From Cupriavidus pampae (GTDB lineage Bacteria > Pseudomonadota > Gammaproteobacteria > Burkholderiales > Burkholderiaceae): a DNA stretch of 64,000 bases. The position numbers and the translations under genes were made by a program. The stretch is taken from the NCBI RefSeq assembly GCF_914271485.1, contig NZ_CAJZAG010000004.1:310001-374000 (forward strand), read 5' to 3'. The notes under the pieces were generated by a model, which was not told the DNA's origin, made no database searches, and saw nothing but the letters and a program-made list of their open reading frames with translations. This document shows positions 28,187-36,331 of this stretch, piece by piece (within the stretch, counting starts at the first letter, position 1; every line of letters begins with the position of its first letter).

Positions 28187-29571
28187 GGCGCGGACATTCG
28201 CTGACGCTACGCCTCGCGCTGGTGTTCTCGCTCGTGGGCGGCGTGGCCTTTGCCTGCGTGGGGGCGTATCTCTATCGTGCGCTGGCCACGCAGATCATCG
28301 ATCGTGACGACGCCGAACTGATGCGCAAGGCCGTGCGGGTGCGCGCCGAACTGGCGATTCACCATACTTCACCGGTCGATCGCTGGCGCGAGGTCAGCGG
28401 CGTGATGTCCGGCAACGACGAGTTCGGGCTCGATATCCGCGACAGCGAAGGCGTGCTGATGGTCGAGGCCAATCCCGACGGCAGCCAGTTTCCCGAGATG
28501 ACGCCGGTGCCGCTCGGCACGCCCGTTACGCGCGACGCGATCTATCTCTGGCGCAGCATGCACGACTATCCGGTGCGAGGGCTGGCGCTGAATGCGGCGG
28601 TGGCCGACCAGGGGCCCACGGTGCGCGTGACGGTCTATCAGGTGGCGCGCTCGCGTGTGCAATTGATGCGCGCGTACCGGTGGAAGCTGCTGGCTGCGGC
28701 CGGGATCGGCGCGCTGGCGGTGGGGTTGCTCGGCTTTGTCGCGCTGCGCGCGGGCATGGCGCCGCTACGCCGCATGGCGGCAGGCACCGAGTCGGTCACG
28801 TTCTCGAGCGTAGCGTTGCCGATCGACCCGGCACAACTGCCACGCGAACTCGAGGAACTGGCGATCGCGCTGCAGCAGATGATCGTGCGGCTGCAGGAAG
28901 CGTATGACCGGTTGTCGCGCTTCTCGTCGGATCTGGCGCACGACTTCCGCACGCCGATTGGCAACCTGCTCGGACAGACACAGGTGGCGCTGTCGAGCGA
29001 GCGCACCGTCGAGGAATACGAGGCGCTACTGGCGTCGAATGTGGAGGAGTACGAGCGGCTGTCGCGCATGATCGAGAACATGCTGTTCCTCGCGCGGGCC
29101 GACAATGCGCGCGTGGCGCTCACTGAGGTGGAACTCGATCTGGCCGCGGAACTGAGCCGCCAGGCGGACTATTTCGAGCTGCTGGCCGATGCCAAGCAGA
29201 TCACGTTCAACGTGGATGCGAAGGGGGCGGTTACCGCGGACTCCATGCTGCTGCGCCGCGCGGTAAGCAACCTGATCTCGAATGCGGTCCGTCACACGCC
29301 GTCAGGGCAGCGCATCTTCCTGACCGGGACGCAGGATGCGACCACCACGCGCATCGAGGTGGCCAACCCGGGGCCCGGTATTCCGCCGGAGGACCTGCCA
29401 AAGATCTTCGACCGCTTTTTCCGCGGCGACCCGGCCCGCTCGAACTCGGGCGAGTCGTCGGGCATCGGGCTGGCGATCGTCAAGACCATTATGGACCTGC
29501 ACCGCGGCAGCGTGCAGGTGGAGTCGGAACCGAACGGAATGACGCGCTTCCGGTTGATCTTCCCGCGCTGA
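28183..29571 (+). CDS. Heavy-metal-type sensor histidine kinase (CusS/CopS-like)
   Basis: 462 residues starting with GTG overlapping the regulator stop. TM1 is near residues 8-28 and TM2 near 165-190 ([20 protein letters not shown]), bracketing a sensory loop of about 135 residues. HAMP and the H-box [15 protein letters not shown] come next, then the N-box [11 protein letters not shown] and ATP-lid motifs [18 protein letters not shown] and [10 protein letters not shown]. The orientation fits the regulation of the divergent RND operon. The ligand is uncertain. Confidence 0.94.
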   Translation: MRRGHSLTLRLALVFSLVGGVAFACVGAYLYRALATQIIDRDDAELMRKAVRVRAELAIHHTSPVDRWREVSGVMSGNDEFGLDIRDSEGVLMVEANPDGSQFPEMTPVPLGTPVTRDAIYLWRSMHDYPVRGLALNAAVADQGPTVRVTVYQVARSRVQLMRAYRWKLLAAAGIGALAVGLLGFVALRAGMAPLRRMAAGTESVTFSSVALPIDPAQLPRELEELAIALQQMIVRLQEAYDRLSRFSSDLAHDFRTPIGNLLGQTQVALSSERTVEEYEALLASNVEEYERLSRMIENMLFLARADNARVALTEVELDLAAELSRQADYFELLADAKQITFNVDAKGAVTADSMLLRRAVSNLISNAVRHTPSGQRIFLTGTQDATTTRIEVANPGPGIPPEDLPKIFDRFFRGDPARSNSGESSGIGLAIVKTIMDLHRGSVQVESEPNGMTRFRLIFPR

Positions 29572-29598
29572 GTTTCCCGCGTTGAGGTGCGGCGTGGT

Positions 29599-30336
29599 TT
29601 AGAACGACTCCAGCCACGGACGAATATCGAGTTCGTGCGTCCAGGCGTCGCGCGGCTGGTTATGCAGCATCCAGTAGGTATCCGCAATGTGCTCGGGATT
29701 GACGATGCCCTCCTGTTCCTTGAGCTTGTAGCGCTCGGGGAAGGTCTCGCGGATAAATTCGGTGTCGATCGCGCCGTCCACGATCAGTTGCGCCACGTGG
29801 ATACCCTTGGGCCCGAGCTCGCGCGCCATCGATTGCGCCAGCGCACGCAGGCCGTGCTTGGCACCGGCAAAGGCTGCATAGCCCGCGCGGCCGCGCAGGC
29901 TCGCGGTGGCACCGGTAAAGAATATCGAGCCGCGAGGATTTGGCGTTCGAGACAACATCACGCGCGCGGATTCTCGCCCCATCAGAAAGCCCGCGAAGCA
30001 GGCCATCTCCCACACCTTGTAGTAAACACGCGCGGTGGTATCGACGATATCGAAACGTACGTTCGCGCCGATATTGAACACCGCCACCTCGATTGGCGCG
30101 ATCTCGGTCTCGATCTTGCGGAACAGCTCGGCCACCTCGTCTTCCTTGCGCGCGTCGGAGCCGAACGCATGGGCGACGCCGCCCTCGGCTTCGATCTGCG
30201 CCACCAGCGGGGCGAGCTTATCCGCGCTGCGGCGCGTCACGCAGGCGATATAGCCCTCGCGCGCAAAGCGCCGGGCGATCGCGCCCCCGGTCGCGTCACC
30301 CGCGCCAATCACCAGCACCGCTTTCTTGTCAGCCAT
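29599..30336 (-). CDS. Atypical SDR-family oxidoreductase with Phe at the catalytic Tyr position
   Basis: 245 residues. The start at 30336 is preceded by GGAGA; an upstream ATG at 30369 adds only 11 unconserved residues. The nucleotide motif is VIGAGDATGGAIARRFA, and the middle has VFNIGANVRF instead of NNAG. The active-site Ser is present in FFTGATASLRG. The usual YxxxK is FAGAKHGL, with Phe four residues before Lys. That makes ordinary SDR redox catalysis doubtful or mechanistically different, although I recall similar sequences in a widespread SDR subfamily. It is divergent from the AMP-dependent ligase at 30510. Confidence 0.88.
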   Translation of the reverse strand: MADKKAVLVIGAGDATGGAIARRFAREGYIACVTRRSADKLAPLVAQIEAEGGVAHAFGSDARKEDEVAELFRKIETEIAPIEVAVFNIGANVRFDIVDTTARVYYKVWEMACFAGFLMGRESARVMLSRTPNPRGSIFFTGATASLRGRAGYAAFAGAKHGLRALAQSMARELGPKGIHVAQLIVDGAIDTEFIRETFPERYKLKEQEGIVNPEHIADTYWMLHNQPRDAWTHELDIRPWLESF

Positions 30337-30359
30337 TGAGGTCTCCGATTTTGGAATAA

Positions 30360-30378
30360 TGAACTGCATATCGGTTCA
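30360..30378. promoter_or_regulatory. Dyad TGAAC-N9-GTTCA in the SDR/ligase divergent region
   Basis: Perfect 5-bp arms, 24 bp upstream of the SDR start. It may be a second operator for the regulator that binds the large repeat at 30435. Confidence 0.3.
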
Positions 30379-30434
30379 GTATGGGGTGGAGTTACAGCCT
30401 AGTCAACGTGTTATCCGTCACAATTTGGTGTATT

Positions 30435-30471
30435 GGACTGCTATGCAGTATATTGATTTGCATAGCAGTCC
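30435..30471. promoter_or_regulatory. 37-bp perfect inverted repeat with 13-bp arms
   Basis: GGACTGCTATGCA (30435-30447) and its exact reverse complement (30459-30471) flank an 11-bp AT-rich centre. A nested palindrome ACTGC-TAT-GCAGT sits at 30437-30449. It ends 38 bp before the ligase start. Placement suggests an operator for the IclR protein encoded after the ligase; a leader hairpin is the alternative. Confidence 0.55.
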
Positions 30472-30509
30472 GCAGAGCTGCGACCAATCCAACCAATCCG
30501 GAGACCTCG

Positions 30510-32069
30510 ATGACAGCATCCCCCACCGACGTGCGCGCCCGCCGTATCCACGAAGTCATCCTGCCGTGGGTCAAGCGCAACCCGGCAGCCCCCGCGCTGG
30601 AAGACCGGCGCGGGCGTCTATCGTACGGCGAGCTGGCGCTGGCCGTCGCGCAGGGCGCTAGCCAGTTGCGCGCGCTGGGCGTGCGCGGTGGTGATCGCGT
30701 GCTGCTGGTGGCGGAGAACTGCGTGGCGGTGGGCGTGCTGGTGCTGGCGGCGAGCGCCATCGATGCGTGGGTGGCGGTGGTCAACGCGCGACTGTCGCCG
30801 CGCGAGATCGACAACTTCATTGCGCACTCGGGCGCGCGCCGCGTGCTTTATCTGACGGAAGTCTCGGCCGAGGCGCGCGCGCATGCGGCGCGGGTGCACG
30901 CCGATGACCAACCGTGGCACGCGCTGGGCCGGATCGGCGTGGGCCCGCTCAACATCGAGGCGGTGGCGGAGCCCGTGCATGACGATCCGCGCGAGCAGGT
31001 GGCGGCGCTGATCTATACCTCGGGCACATCGGGCGATCCCAAGGGCGTGATGCTCACGCATGAAAACCTGCTGCACGTGGCCGAGCTGTCGCGGCGCCTG
31101 CGCCAGCTGGGTCCGGCCGACCGCTTTTACGGCGTGCTGCCAATGGCCCATATCGTCGGGCTGTCGTCGCAACTGCTCGGCGCGCTGTCGAGCGGTGCCT
31201 CGATCGTGTTCGAGGAACGATATCAACCGGACAGCCTGGTGCGCGCGTTGCAGGAAGACGGCGTGACGATCCTGCTCGGCGTGCCCGCCATCTATGCGCG
31301 GCTCGTCGATCATTGCCGCCGTCATGCGGTGTCGCTGGTACAGACGCGACTGCGCTTTGCCGGCACCGCGGGCGCGCCGCTGACGCCCGAGCTCAAGGCC
31401 AACACCGAGGCCCTGCTGCATCAGCCGCTGCACAACGGCTATGGCCTGACCGAGATGGCGCCGACCGTCGCGCAGACGCTGTTTGATGCCCCGCGCACCG
31501 ATTGCTCAGTCGGCCAGCCGGTACCCGGCGTCGAGGTGCGCATCGTCGATCCGACCGGCCAGCCGCTGCCACGCGGCGAGGTGGGCGAGCTATGGGTGCG
31601 CGGCGCCAGCCTGATGCGTGGCTACTATCGCGCGCCGGAACTCACCGATGCGGTCATCGACGGCGATGGCTGGTTCAATACGGGCGACCTCGCGCGCCAG
31701 GACGACGACGATGCCTTGTTTGTGGTCGGGCGGACCAAGGAGCTGATCATTCGGTCGGGCTTCAACGTGTATCCGGTGGAGGTGGAGCAGGCGATCAACT
31801 GCCATCCGGCAGTGGTGCAGTCCGCGGTAGTCGGTCGCGACGTGCAGGACAACGAGGAGGTGGTCGCATTCGTGGAACTGGCCGCCAATGCGGCGCTCGG
31901 GGTCGGAGAACTGGAAGCCTTTCTGCGCGAAAGGCTGTCGCCATACAAGGTGCCGTCGGAGATTCGCTTCCTCGCGCAGTTGCCGGCCGCCCCCACGGGT
32001 AAAATACGCAAACACGAACTCAGGGCGCTGGCCGCGGCGGCACGGCCGGCGCCCGCATTTCCTTCATGA
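30510..32069 (+). CDS. AMP-dependent acyl-CoA synthetase/ligase
   Basis: 519-residue ANL-superfamily enzyme that activates a carboxylic acid through an acyl-adenylate to a CoA thioester. The start at 30510 follows GGAGACCTCG; a frame beginning at 30381 would translate the regulatory repeat. Core motifs are LIYTSGTSGDPKGVMLTHEN, GYGLTEMAPT, YYRAPELTDAVIDGDGWFNTGD, RSGFNVYPVEVEQ and the catalytic Lys in APTGKIRKHEL. An IclR gene follows 9 bp downstream and the atypical SDR diverges upstream. Such a set usually degrades an aromatic or aliphatic acid. The specific acid cannot be read. Confidence 0.92.
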   Translation: MTASPTDVRARRIHEVILPWVKRNPAAPALEDRRGRLSYGELALAVAQGASQLRALGVRGGDRVLLVAENCVAVGVLVLAASAIDAWVAVVNARLSPREIDNFIAHSGARRVLYLTEVSAEARAHAARVHADDQPWHALGRIGVGPLNIEAVAEPVHDDPREQVAALIYTSGTSGDPKGVMLTHENLLHVAELSRRLRQLGPADRFYGVLPMAHIVGLSSQLLGALSSGASIVFEERYQPDSLVRALQEDGVTILLGVPAIYARLVDHCRRHAVSLVQTRLRFAGTAGAPLTPELKANTEALLHQPLHNGYGLTEMAPTVAQTLFDAPRTDCSVGQPVPGVEVRIVDPTGQPLPRGEVGELWVRGASLMRGYYRAPELTDAVIDGDGWFNTGDLARQDDDDALFVVGRTKELIIRSGFNVYPVEVEQAINCHPAVVQSAVVGRDVQDNEEVVAFVELAANAALGVGELEAFLRERLSPYKVPSEIRFLAQLPAAPTGKIRKHELRALAAAARPAPAFPS

Positions 32070-32078
32070 CACGCCGCC

Positions 32079-32963
32079 ATGGACTTCGCCAGCATGACAC
32101 GACGCAATGACCGGTCTCACGCGCGGGATCAGCAGGATCAGCAGGATGACGACGATGCGGGAGATCTTCTTGCAGACTCCGCGCAGGACCGGCATTTCGT
32201 GACTGCGCTGGCGCGCGGCCTCGAAGTTCTCAGCGCGTTTCGCAGTGGCGACAGTTTCCTGGCCAACCACGAGCTGGCCGACCGCACGCGTCTGCCCAAG
32301 TCCACCGTCACGCGCCTGACCTATACGCTGACAAAGCTTGGCTATCTGCACGTGGTGCCCGAGAGCGGCAAGTACCGGCTCGGCACCGCCACCGGGGCAC
32401 TGGGCAGCGCGATGCTCGCCAACCTCGACGTCCGTCAGGTGGCGCGGCCCCTGATGCAGGCGCTGGCCGCGGAAACCGGGGCGGTCATCGCACTCTCCGC
32501 GCGCGACCAGCTCTCGATGCTGTATCTGGAATGCTGCCGCAGCACGTCGATTGTCACGCTGAGCCTCGACGTCGGCTCGCGCATTCCGCTCGGCACCTCG
32601 GCGGCGGGGCGCGCGTTGCTGGCGGCGGTGGCGCCGAGCGAGCGGACCGGCCTGATGGAACGCCTGCGCGCGCTCGACGAAGGCAACTGGCCGCAGGTCC
32701 AGCGCGGCATCGACGCGGCCAATGCCGAGTTCCAGCGCGGCCAGTGCGCGTATTCGGTGGGGGATTGGGTGCGCGAGGTCCACGCGGTGGCCACCGCGCT
32801 GAACCCGGGTCGTGGCCTGCCGCTGATGGCACTGAGCGCGGCCGGTGCGGCGCAGTACTTTCCCGAGGCGCGCCTGCGCGACGAGATTCGTCCGAAACTG
32901 CTGGAGACCGTGCGCGAGATCGAGCGCCGGCTCGGCCAGCGCTATGGGGAAGACGCCAGCTAA
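32079..32963 (+). CDS. IclR-family transcriptional regulator
   Basis: 294 residues. After an acidic Gln/Asp-rich leader (DQQDQQDDDD, encoded by a short GATCAGCAG repeat) comes the helix-turn-helix (DRTRLPKSTVTRLTYTLTKL), then the IclR effector domain with RIPLGTSAAGRALLAAV. It is downstream of, and probably cotranscribed with, the ligase. It is similar to the IclR at 59291 over the DNA-binding helix, so the two are paralogues. The inverted repeat at 30435 is a candidate target. Confidence 0.92.
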   Translation: MDFASMTRRNDRSHARDQQDQQDDDDAGDLLADSAQDRHFVTALARGLEVLSAFRSGDSFLANHELADRTRLPKSTVTRLTYTLTKLGYLHVVPESGKYRLGTATGALGSAMLANLDVRQVARPLMQALAAETGAVIALSARDQLSMLYLECCRSTSIVTLSLDVGSRIPLGTSAAGRALLAAVAPSERTGLMERLRALDEGNWPQVQRGIDAANAEFQRGQCAYSVGDWVREVHAVATALNPGRGLPLMALSAAGAAQYFPEARLRDEIRPKLLETVREIERRLGQRYGEDAS

Positions 32964-32975
32964 CGCTATCGCGGC

Positions 32976-33000
32976 TGCGGGCGTTACTGACGCGCCCGCA
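32976..33000. terminator. Bidirectional hairpin TGCGGGCG-N9-CGCCCGCA
   Basis: Perfect 8-bp stem between two convergent IclR genes; the loop includes the stop of the minus-strand gene. No T-run is seen, so it would work as a weak or Rho-assisted terminator. Confidence 0.35.
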
Positions 33001-33820
33001 ATGCGTCGTTGATATCGCGCGCGGCGGACTCGAGAATCGGGAAGAACGCGTCCATCATCTGCGCCTCCGACAGTCGTTGCGCGTGGCCGGCCAGGTTGAT
33101 GGCGGCGACGACATCGCCGGCGCGATTGCGCAGCGGCATCGCCAATGCGACCAGGCTCGATTCGAGCTCCTGATTCACGAAGCAATATCCCTGCGTGCGG
33201 GTCTGCACGATCAACTTCATCAGCTCTGCCCGGTCGACGGTACTGTGCGGCGTGTATTCGCGCAGGTCGCTGCGGCGCAGACGGTCCTCGAGCGTGGCAT
33301 CGTCGAGCGCCGCCAGCAGCAGGCGCCCGTGCGCGGTGGCCCACGCGGGCAGCCGCGTGCCGACCGATAGATTCAGCGACATCACGCGCCGCGTCGAGGC
33401 GCGCGCCACGTAGACCACGTCGAGATCGTCCAGCACGCACACCGAGCACGACTCGCCGGTCTTCTCCGCGACCGCCACCACGTACGGTTCCACGATCTCG
33501 GCCACGGTCAGGCCCGACAGATAGGAATAGCCGAGCCGCATGACCTTGGGCGTGAGCCGGAAGATGCGGCCCTGCTGCGTGGCATAGCCCAGGTGGCACA
33601 GCGTCAGCAGCAGGCGCCGCGCGGCCGCGCGGCTGACGTTGGCCAGCTCGGCCACCTCCGACAGCGTGAGTTCGGCGCGATCGTCGCCGAACGCCTCGAT
33701 CACGGCGAGACCGCGCGCGAACGAGTCCACGAAGTTGTTGGGGCCGATGGCGTTGTCGGGATCCGTGACGCGGGCCGAGTCGGGTGGCGAGTCGGGTGGC
33801 GAATCGGGTGGCTTATGCAT
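32984..33820 (-). CDS. IclR-family transcriptional regulator (PcaR/PcaU type)
   Basis: 278 residues. The leader contains three repeats of PPDS, then FARGLAVIEAFGDDRAELTL and the recognition region ANVSRAAARRLLLTLCHLGY. The effector domain resembles PcaU/PcaR regulators of aromatic-acid genes (RVMSLNLSVGTRLPAWATAHGR, CFVNQELESSLVALA). It is the distal gene of the hydrolase-NTF2-Bug group (83 bp after Bug), which it likely controls through the palindrome at 36147. Confidence 0.92.
   Translation of the reverse strand: MHKPPDSPPDSPPDSARVTDPDNAIGPNNFVDSFARGLAVIEAFGDDRAELTLSEVAELANVSRAAARRLLLTLCHLGYATQQGRIFRLTPKVMRLGYSYLSGLTVAEIVEPYVVAVAEKTGESCSVCVLDDLDVVYVARASTRRVMSLNLSVGTRLPAWATAHGRLLLAALDDATLEDRLRRSDLREYTPHSTVDRAELMKLIVQTRTQGYCFVNQELESSLVALAMPLRNRAGDVVAAINLAGHAQRLSEAQMMDAFFPILESAARDINDALRARQ
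33777..33812 (-). repeat. Three 12-bp tandem repeats encoding PPDS
   Basis: GAGTCGGGTGGC occurs three times in tandem (the last with one change) inside the N terminus of the IclR gene. The unit length is a multiple of three, so copy-number change would add or remove PPDS without a frameshift. Confidence 0.85.
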
Positions 33821-33903
33821 TGAAGCGGAGGGGATGAGGAGAGGGGGGATGACGCGGCTATTCTAGCGCACGCCTTCATCGCCGCCGTCCCTCCTCGTCC
33901 AGC

Positions 33904-34878
33904 TCACTCGGCCTGAATTCCCGCCGCGCGAATCGTCGTGCGATAGCGCACCAGTTGCTCCTCGACGAGTTTGGCCAGCGTGGCCGACGTCGACGGCGTC
34001 GGGGTAAAGCCCTGCTTCTCCAGCGCGGCGATCACCTCGGGGTCTTTCAGGGCAGCGGTGAAGGCCTCGCGGATCTTCGCGAGCACCGGCTCCGGCGTAC
34101 CGGCGGGCGCAAACAGTCCGGCCCACGAAGTAATGTTGAAGCCGTTGACGCCTGCTTCTTTCATGGTCGGCACTTCGGGCAGCAGCGGACTGCGCGCTTC
34201 CGAGGTGGTGGCCAACACGCGCAGCTTGCCCGAAGAAAGATGCGTAATGCCCAGCGTCGGGTTGCCGAACATCATCTGCACGCGGTCATCGAGCAGATCG
34301 ATGATCGCCGCGGGCTCGCCCTTGTAGGCCACCGGGACCAGATCGATTTTCGAGATCGCATTGAACTGCAGCGATGACACCAGCGCCGTGGTGTTGCCGG
34401 TGGCGTAATTGAGCTTGCCCGGATGCGCCTTGGCGTAGGCGATGAACTCCGGCAGGGTCTTGGCCGGGCTGGCCGCGTTGACATACAGGAAGAACGTGTA
34501 GCGGCCGAGTTCGGTGATCGGCGCAAAGCTCTTGACCGGGTCGTACGGCACCTTGACGCGCAGTGCCGGCGAGGCCGACAGCGCGCTGTTGGTACCGAAC
34601 AGCAGGGTCTGGCCATCGGGTTTGGCGCGTGCTACTTCCGATGCGGAAATCATGCCGTCCGCGCCCGCCTTGTTGTCGACGATCATCGGCTGCCCGAGCT
34701 TGGCCGCGGCGCTGCGCGCGAGCGCGCGCGCAATCACGTCGGACGCGGCGCCGGCCGGGAAGGGCACGACCAGCCGTACCGGTCCGTTGGGGAATTCGGC
34801 GCGGGCCGGGGCGGCGCCCATGAGCGTGGCGGCCAGCAGCGAGGCCGCGAGCACGGTGGTCTTGATCAATGTTTTCAC
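33904..34878 (-). CDS. Bug-family tripartite tricarboxylate transporter receptor
   Basis: 324 residues starting with GTG at 34878 behind GAGGAGACATATC. The signal peptide MKTLIKTTVLAASLLAATLM ends at PARAEFP. Motifs are VVPFPAGAASDVIARAL, DNKAGADGMIS, PDGQTLLFGTNSA and VAYKGEPAAIIDLLD. It sits in an operon with an alpha/beta hydrolase and an NTF2-like protein, so its ligand is probably the substrate of that hydrolase pathway or an effector of the IclR regulator. Confidence 0.93.
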   Translation of the reverse strand: MKTLIKTTVLAASLLAATLMGAAPARAEFPNGPVRLVVPFPAGAASDVIARALARSAAAKLGQPMIVDNKAGADGMISASEVARAKPDGQTLLFGTNSALSASPALRVKVPYDPVKSFAPITELGRYTFFLYVNAASPAKTLPEFIAYAKAHPGKLNYATGNTTALVSSLQFNAISKIDLVPVAYKGEPAAIIDLLDDRVQMMFGNPTLGITHLSSGKLRVLATTSEARSPLLPEVPTMKEAGVNGFNITSWAGLFAPAGTPEPVLAKIREAFTAALKDPEVIAALEKQGFTPTPSTSATLAKLVEEQLVRYRTTIRAAGIQAE

Positions 34879-34904
34879 GATATGTCTCCTCGGGAATTGA
34901 AGTT

Positions 34905-35297
34905 TCAGGGGCCGAAGCTCGAGCGAATCTGGATGCCCCAGCGGCCATCGATGCGCGTCAGCACGTACAGCGATTCATAGATGCCGATCACCGAGCCATT
35001 GCCGCGAAAGCGCGTGTAGCTGAGCGCCACGTGTGCCTTATTGCCGTTGAACTGCACCAGTTCACGTTCACGCCAGGTGCTGTAGCGCCAGTCGTCTTCG
35101 TCGCGCAACTTCTGGAACAGGTCCATCGGATTGCTGCCGGCGGCTTCGTACACCTTGATGTTGCCGCCGGCGAAGCGCACATGCGGAAAGTGCATGCACG
35201 CGTCCATCGCGTCGGCATCGTGCGCATTCAGCGCGTCCATAAAGCGGTCCAGCACGTCGCGGCACGCCGCGTCAATTTCGGTTCGTTCGTCTGCCAT
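34905..35297 (-). CDS. NTF2-like/SnoaL-fold protein
   Basis: 130 residues; start MADERTEIDAACRDVLDRFM at 35297, 7 bp after the hydrolase stop. The pattern of an N-terminal helix with DALNAHDADAMDACMHFPHV followed by strands (HVALSYTRFRGNG, WGIQIRSSFGP) fits the cone-shaped NTF2 fold used by small isomerases, hydrolases and binding proteins. Its role beside the alpha/beta hydrolase is unknown; an isomerase or cyclase step is possible. Confidence 0.82.
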   Translation of the reverse strand: MADERTEIDAACRDVLDRFMDALNAHDADAMDACMHFPHVRFAGGNIKVYEAAGSNPMDLFQKLRDEDDWRYSTWRERELVQFNGNKAHVALSYTRFRGNGSVIGIYESLYVLTRIDGRWGIQIRSSFGP

Positions 35298-35304
35298 ATC
35301 AGGG

Positions 35305-36108
35305 TCAGGTGGTGGAATGAGAGAAAAAGGCGCGCACCGCGCCATGGAAGGCATCGGGCGCGCCGAGAGGTGCGAGGTGAGCGGCGGGCAGTTCGAGGTA
35401 GCGGCTGCCCGCAATTGCCCGATGCAAGGCCTGTCCGCGCGCGGGCGGGGTGGCCAGGTCGTCGGTGCCGGCGATGACGAGCGTCGGTACGCGGATGTCC
35501 GCGAGTGCGGCGGTGCGGTCGAATTGCATCACCGCGCCGGCGCACGCGACGTAGCCCGACGCCGTGGTGCTGGCGAACATATCGATGAGCCAGAGGTGCA
35601 GCGTGGGGTTGGCTGCCGCATGCGCGGGTGTGAGCCAACGCACCACCGTGGCTTCGGCCAGCGCGGCCGTGCCGGTGGCGCGCGCCTGATCGATGCGTCC
35701 CTGCCAGAACTGCCGCGCTGCCGCATCCGGGGCGAACTGCGCCGCGGTATTCGACAGCACGAGTGCGGCGAGCCGGTGCGGTGCCGCCAGCGCGAGTTCG
35801 ATGCCGATGGCCGCTCCCATCGAGACGCCGACGTAGCGGAAGGTGTCGATGCCGGCGGCGTCGAGTGCGGCGAGCAATGCCGCCGCGAGATCGCCGAGCG
35901 ACGTCAAGGCAAGCGCGGCCTGCCCGCCATGGCCGGGGGGATCGAAGCGGACGATATGAAAGTCCGCGCCGAGCGCTGCGACCGTGGCGTTCCACAGTCG
36001 CCGATCAGTCCCGAGCGAATTGCCGAGCACGAGCACCGGTGCGCCCGCCTTGCCCGTGTGATGCAGCGCCAATGGGGCTGGCGGTGACGATGGCGAAGGT
36101 TGAGTCAT
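35305..36108 (-). CDS. Alpha/beta hydrolase, 3-oxoadipate enol-lactonase-like
   Basis: 267 residues. The catalytic triad is visible: Ser in YVGVSMGAAIG, Asp in IAGTDDLATPP and His in LPAAHLAPLGAP. The oxyanion region is VLGNSLGTDRRLW, as in PcaD-type enol-lactonases, which open 3-oxoadipate enol-lactone. Without other beta-ketoadipate genes nearby the lactonase name is only a family hint. It is the first gene of the minus-strand operon, 60 bp from a strong palindrome. Confidence 0.88.
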   Translation of the reverse strand: MTQPSPSSPPAPLALHHTGKAGAPVLVLGNSLGTDRRLWNATVAALGADFHIVRFDPPGHGGQAALALTSLGDLAAALLAALDAAGIDTFRYVGVSMGAAIGIELALAAPHRLAALVLSNTAAQFAPDAAARQFWQGRIDQARATGTAALAEATVVRWLTPAHAAANPTLHLWLIDMFASTTASGYVACAGAVMQFDRTAALADIRVPTLVIAGTDDLATPPARGQALHRAIAGSRYLELPAAHLAPLGAPDAFHGAVRAFFSHSTT

Positions 36109-36146
36109 GTGGTGTCTCCCCGCTGATCCATGGTTCTTTGCTGTGC

Positions 36147-36172
36147 GCTATGCGCACGTATGTGCGTGTAGC
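36147..36172. promoter_or_regulatory. 26-bp palindrome GCTATGCGCAC-GTAT-GTGCGTGTAGC
   Basis: 9 of 11 arm pairs match. It overlaps a second perfect dyad GTGCGC-TAT-GCGCAC at 36143-36157. It is about 40 bp upstream of the alpha/beta hydrolase start and suits an IclR-type operator for the operon ending with the IclR gene. Confidence 0.5.
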
Positions 36173-36265
36173 GAATACATGGCGGTAGTATTGGGCGAGA
36201 CGAAGACCCCTGTCAAGCGGCAGTGAAGCACCATGCAGGCGCATATTTCGAACGATTACACGCGG

Positions 36266-36294
36266 TTGACAGGTCACACACCGATGCAAATACT
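36266..36294 (+). promoter_or_regulatory. Sigma70-like promoter for the MBL lipoprotein gene
   Basis: Perfect -35 TTGACA (36266-36271) and, after 17 bp, AATACT (36289-36294) as a 4-of-6 -10 match. It lies 38 bp before the start at 36332. Confidence 0.4.
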
Positions 36295-36331
36295 CGCGGG
36301 GCCAGATCGACAACAACAACGAGGACGAACG

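Noticed and set aside
30353..30376. Third copy of the GGAATAA ECF -35 word in the SDR/ligase gap
   Set aside because: No GTTAT at the 16-bp spacing; only GTT after 14 bp, so not treated as part of the ECF regulon.
33777..33812. Short tandem repeats considered as a CRISPR or regulatory array
   Set aside because: Three 12-bp in-frame units inside a coding N terminus, no spacers.
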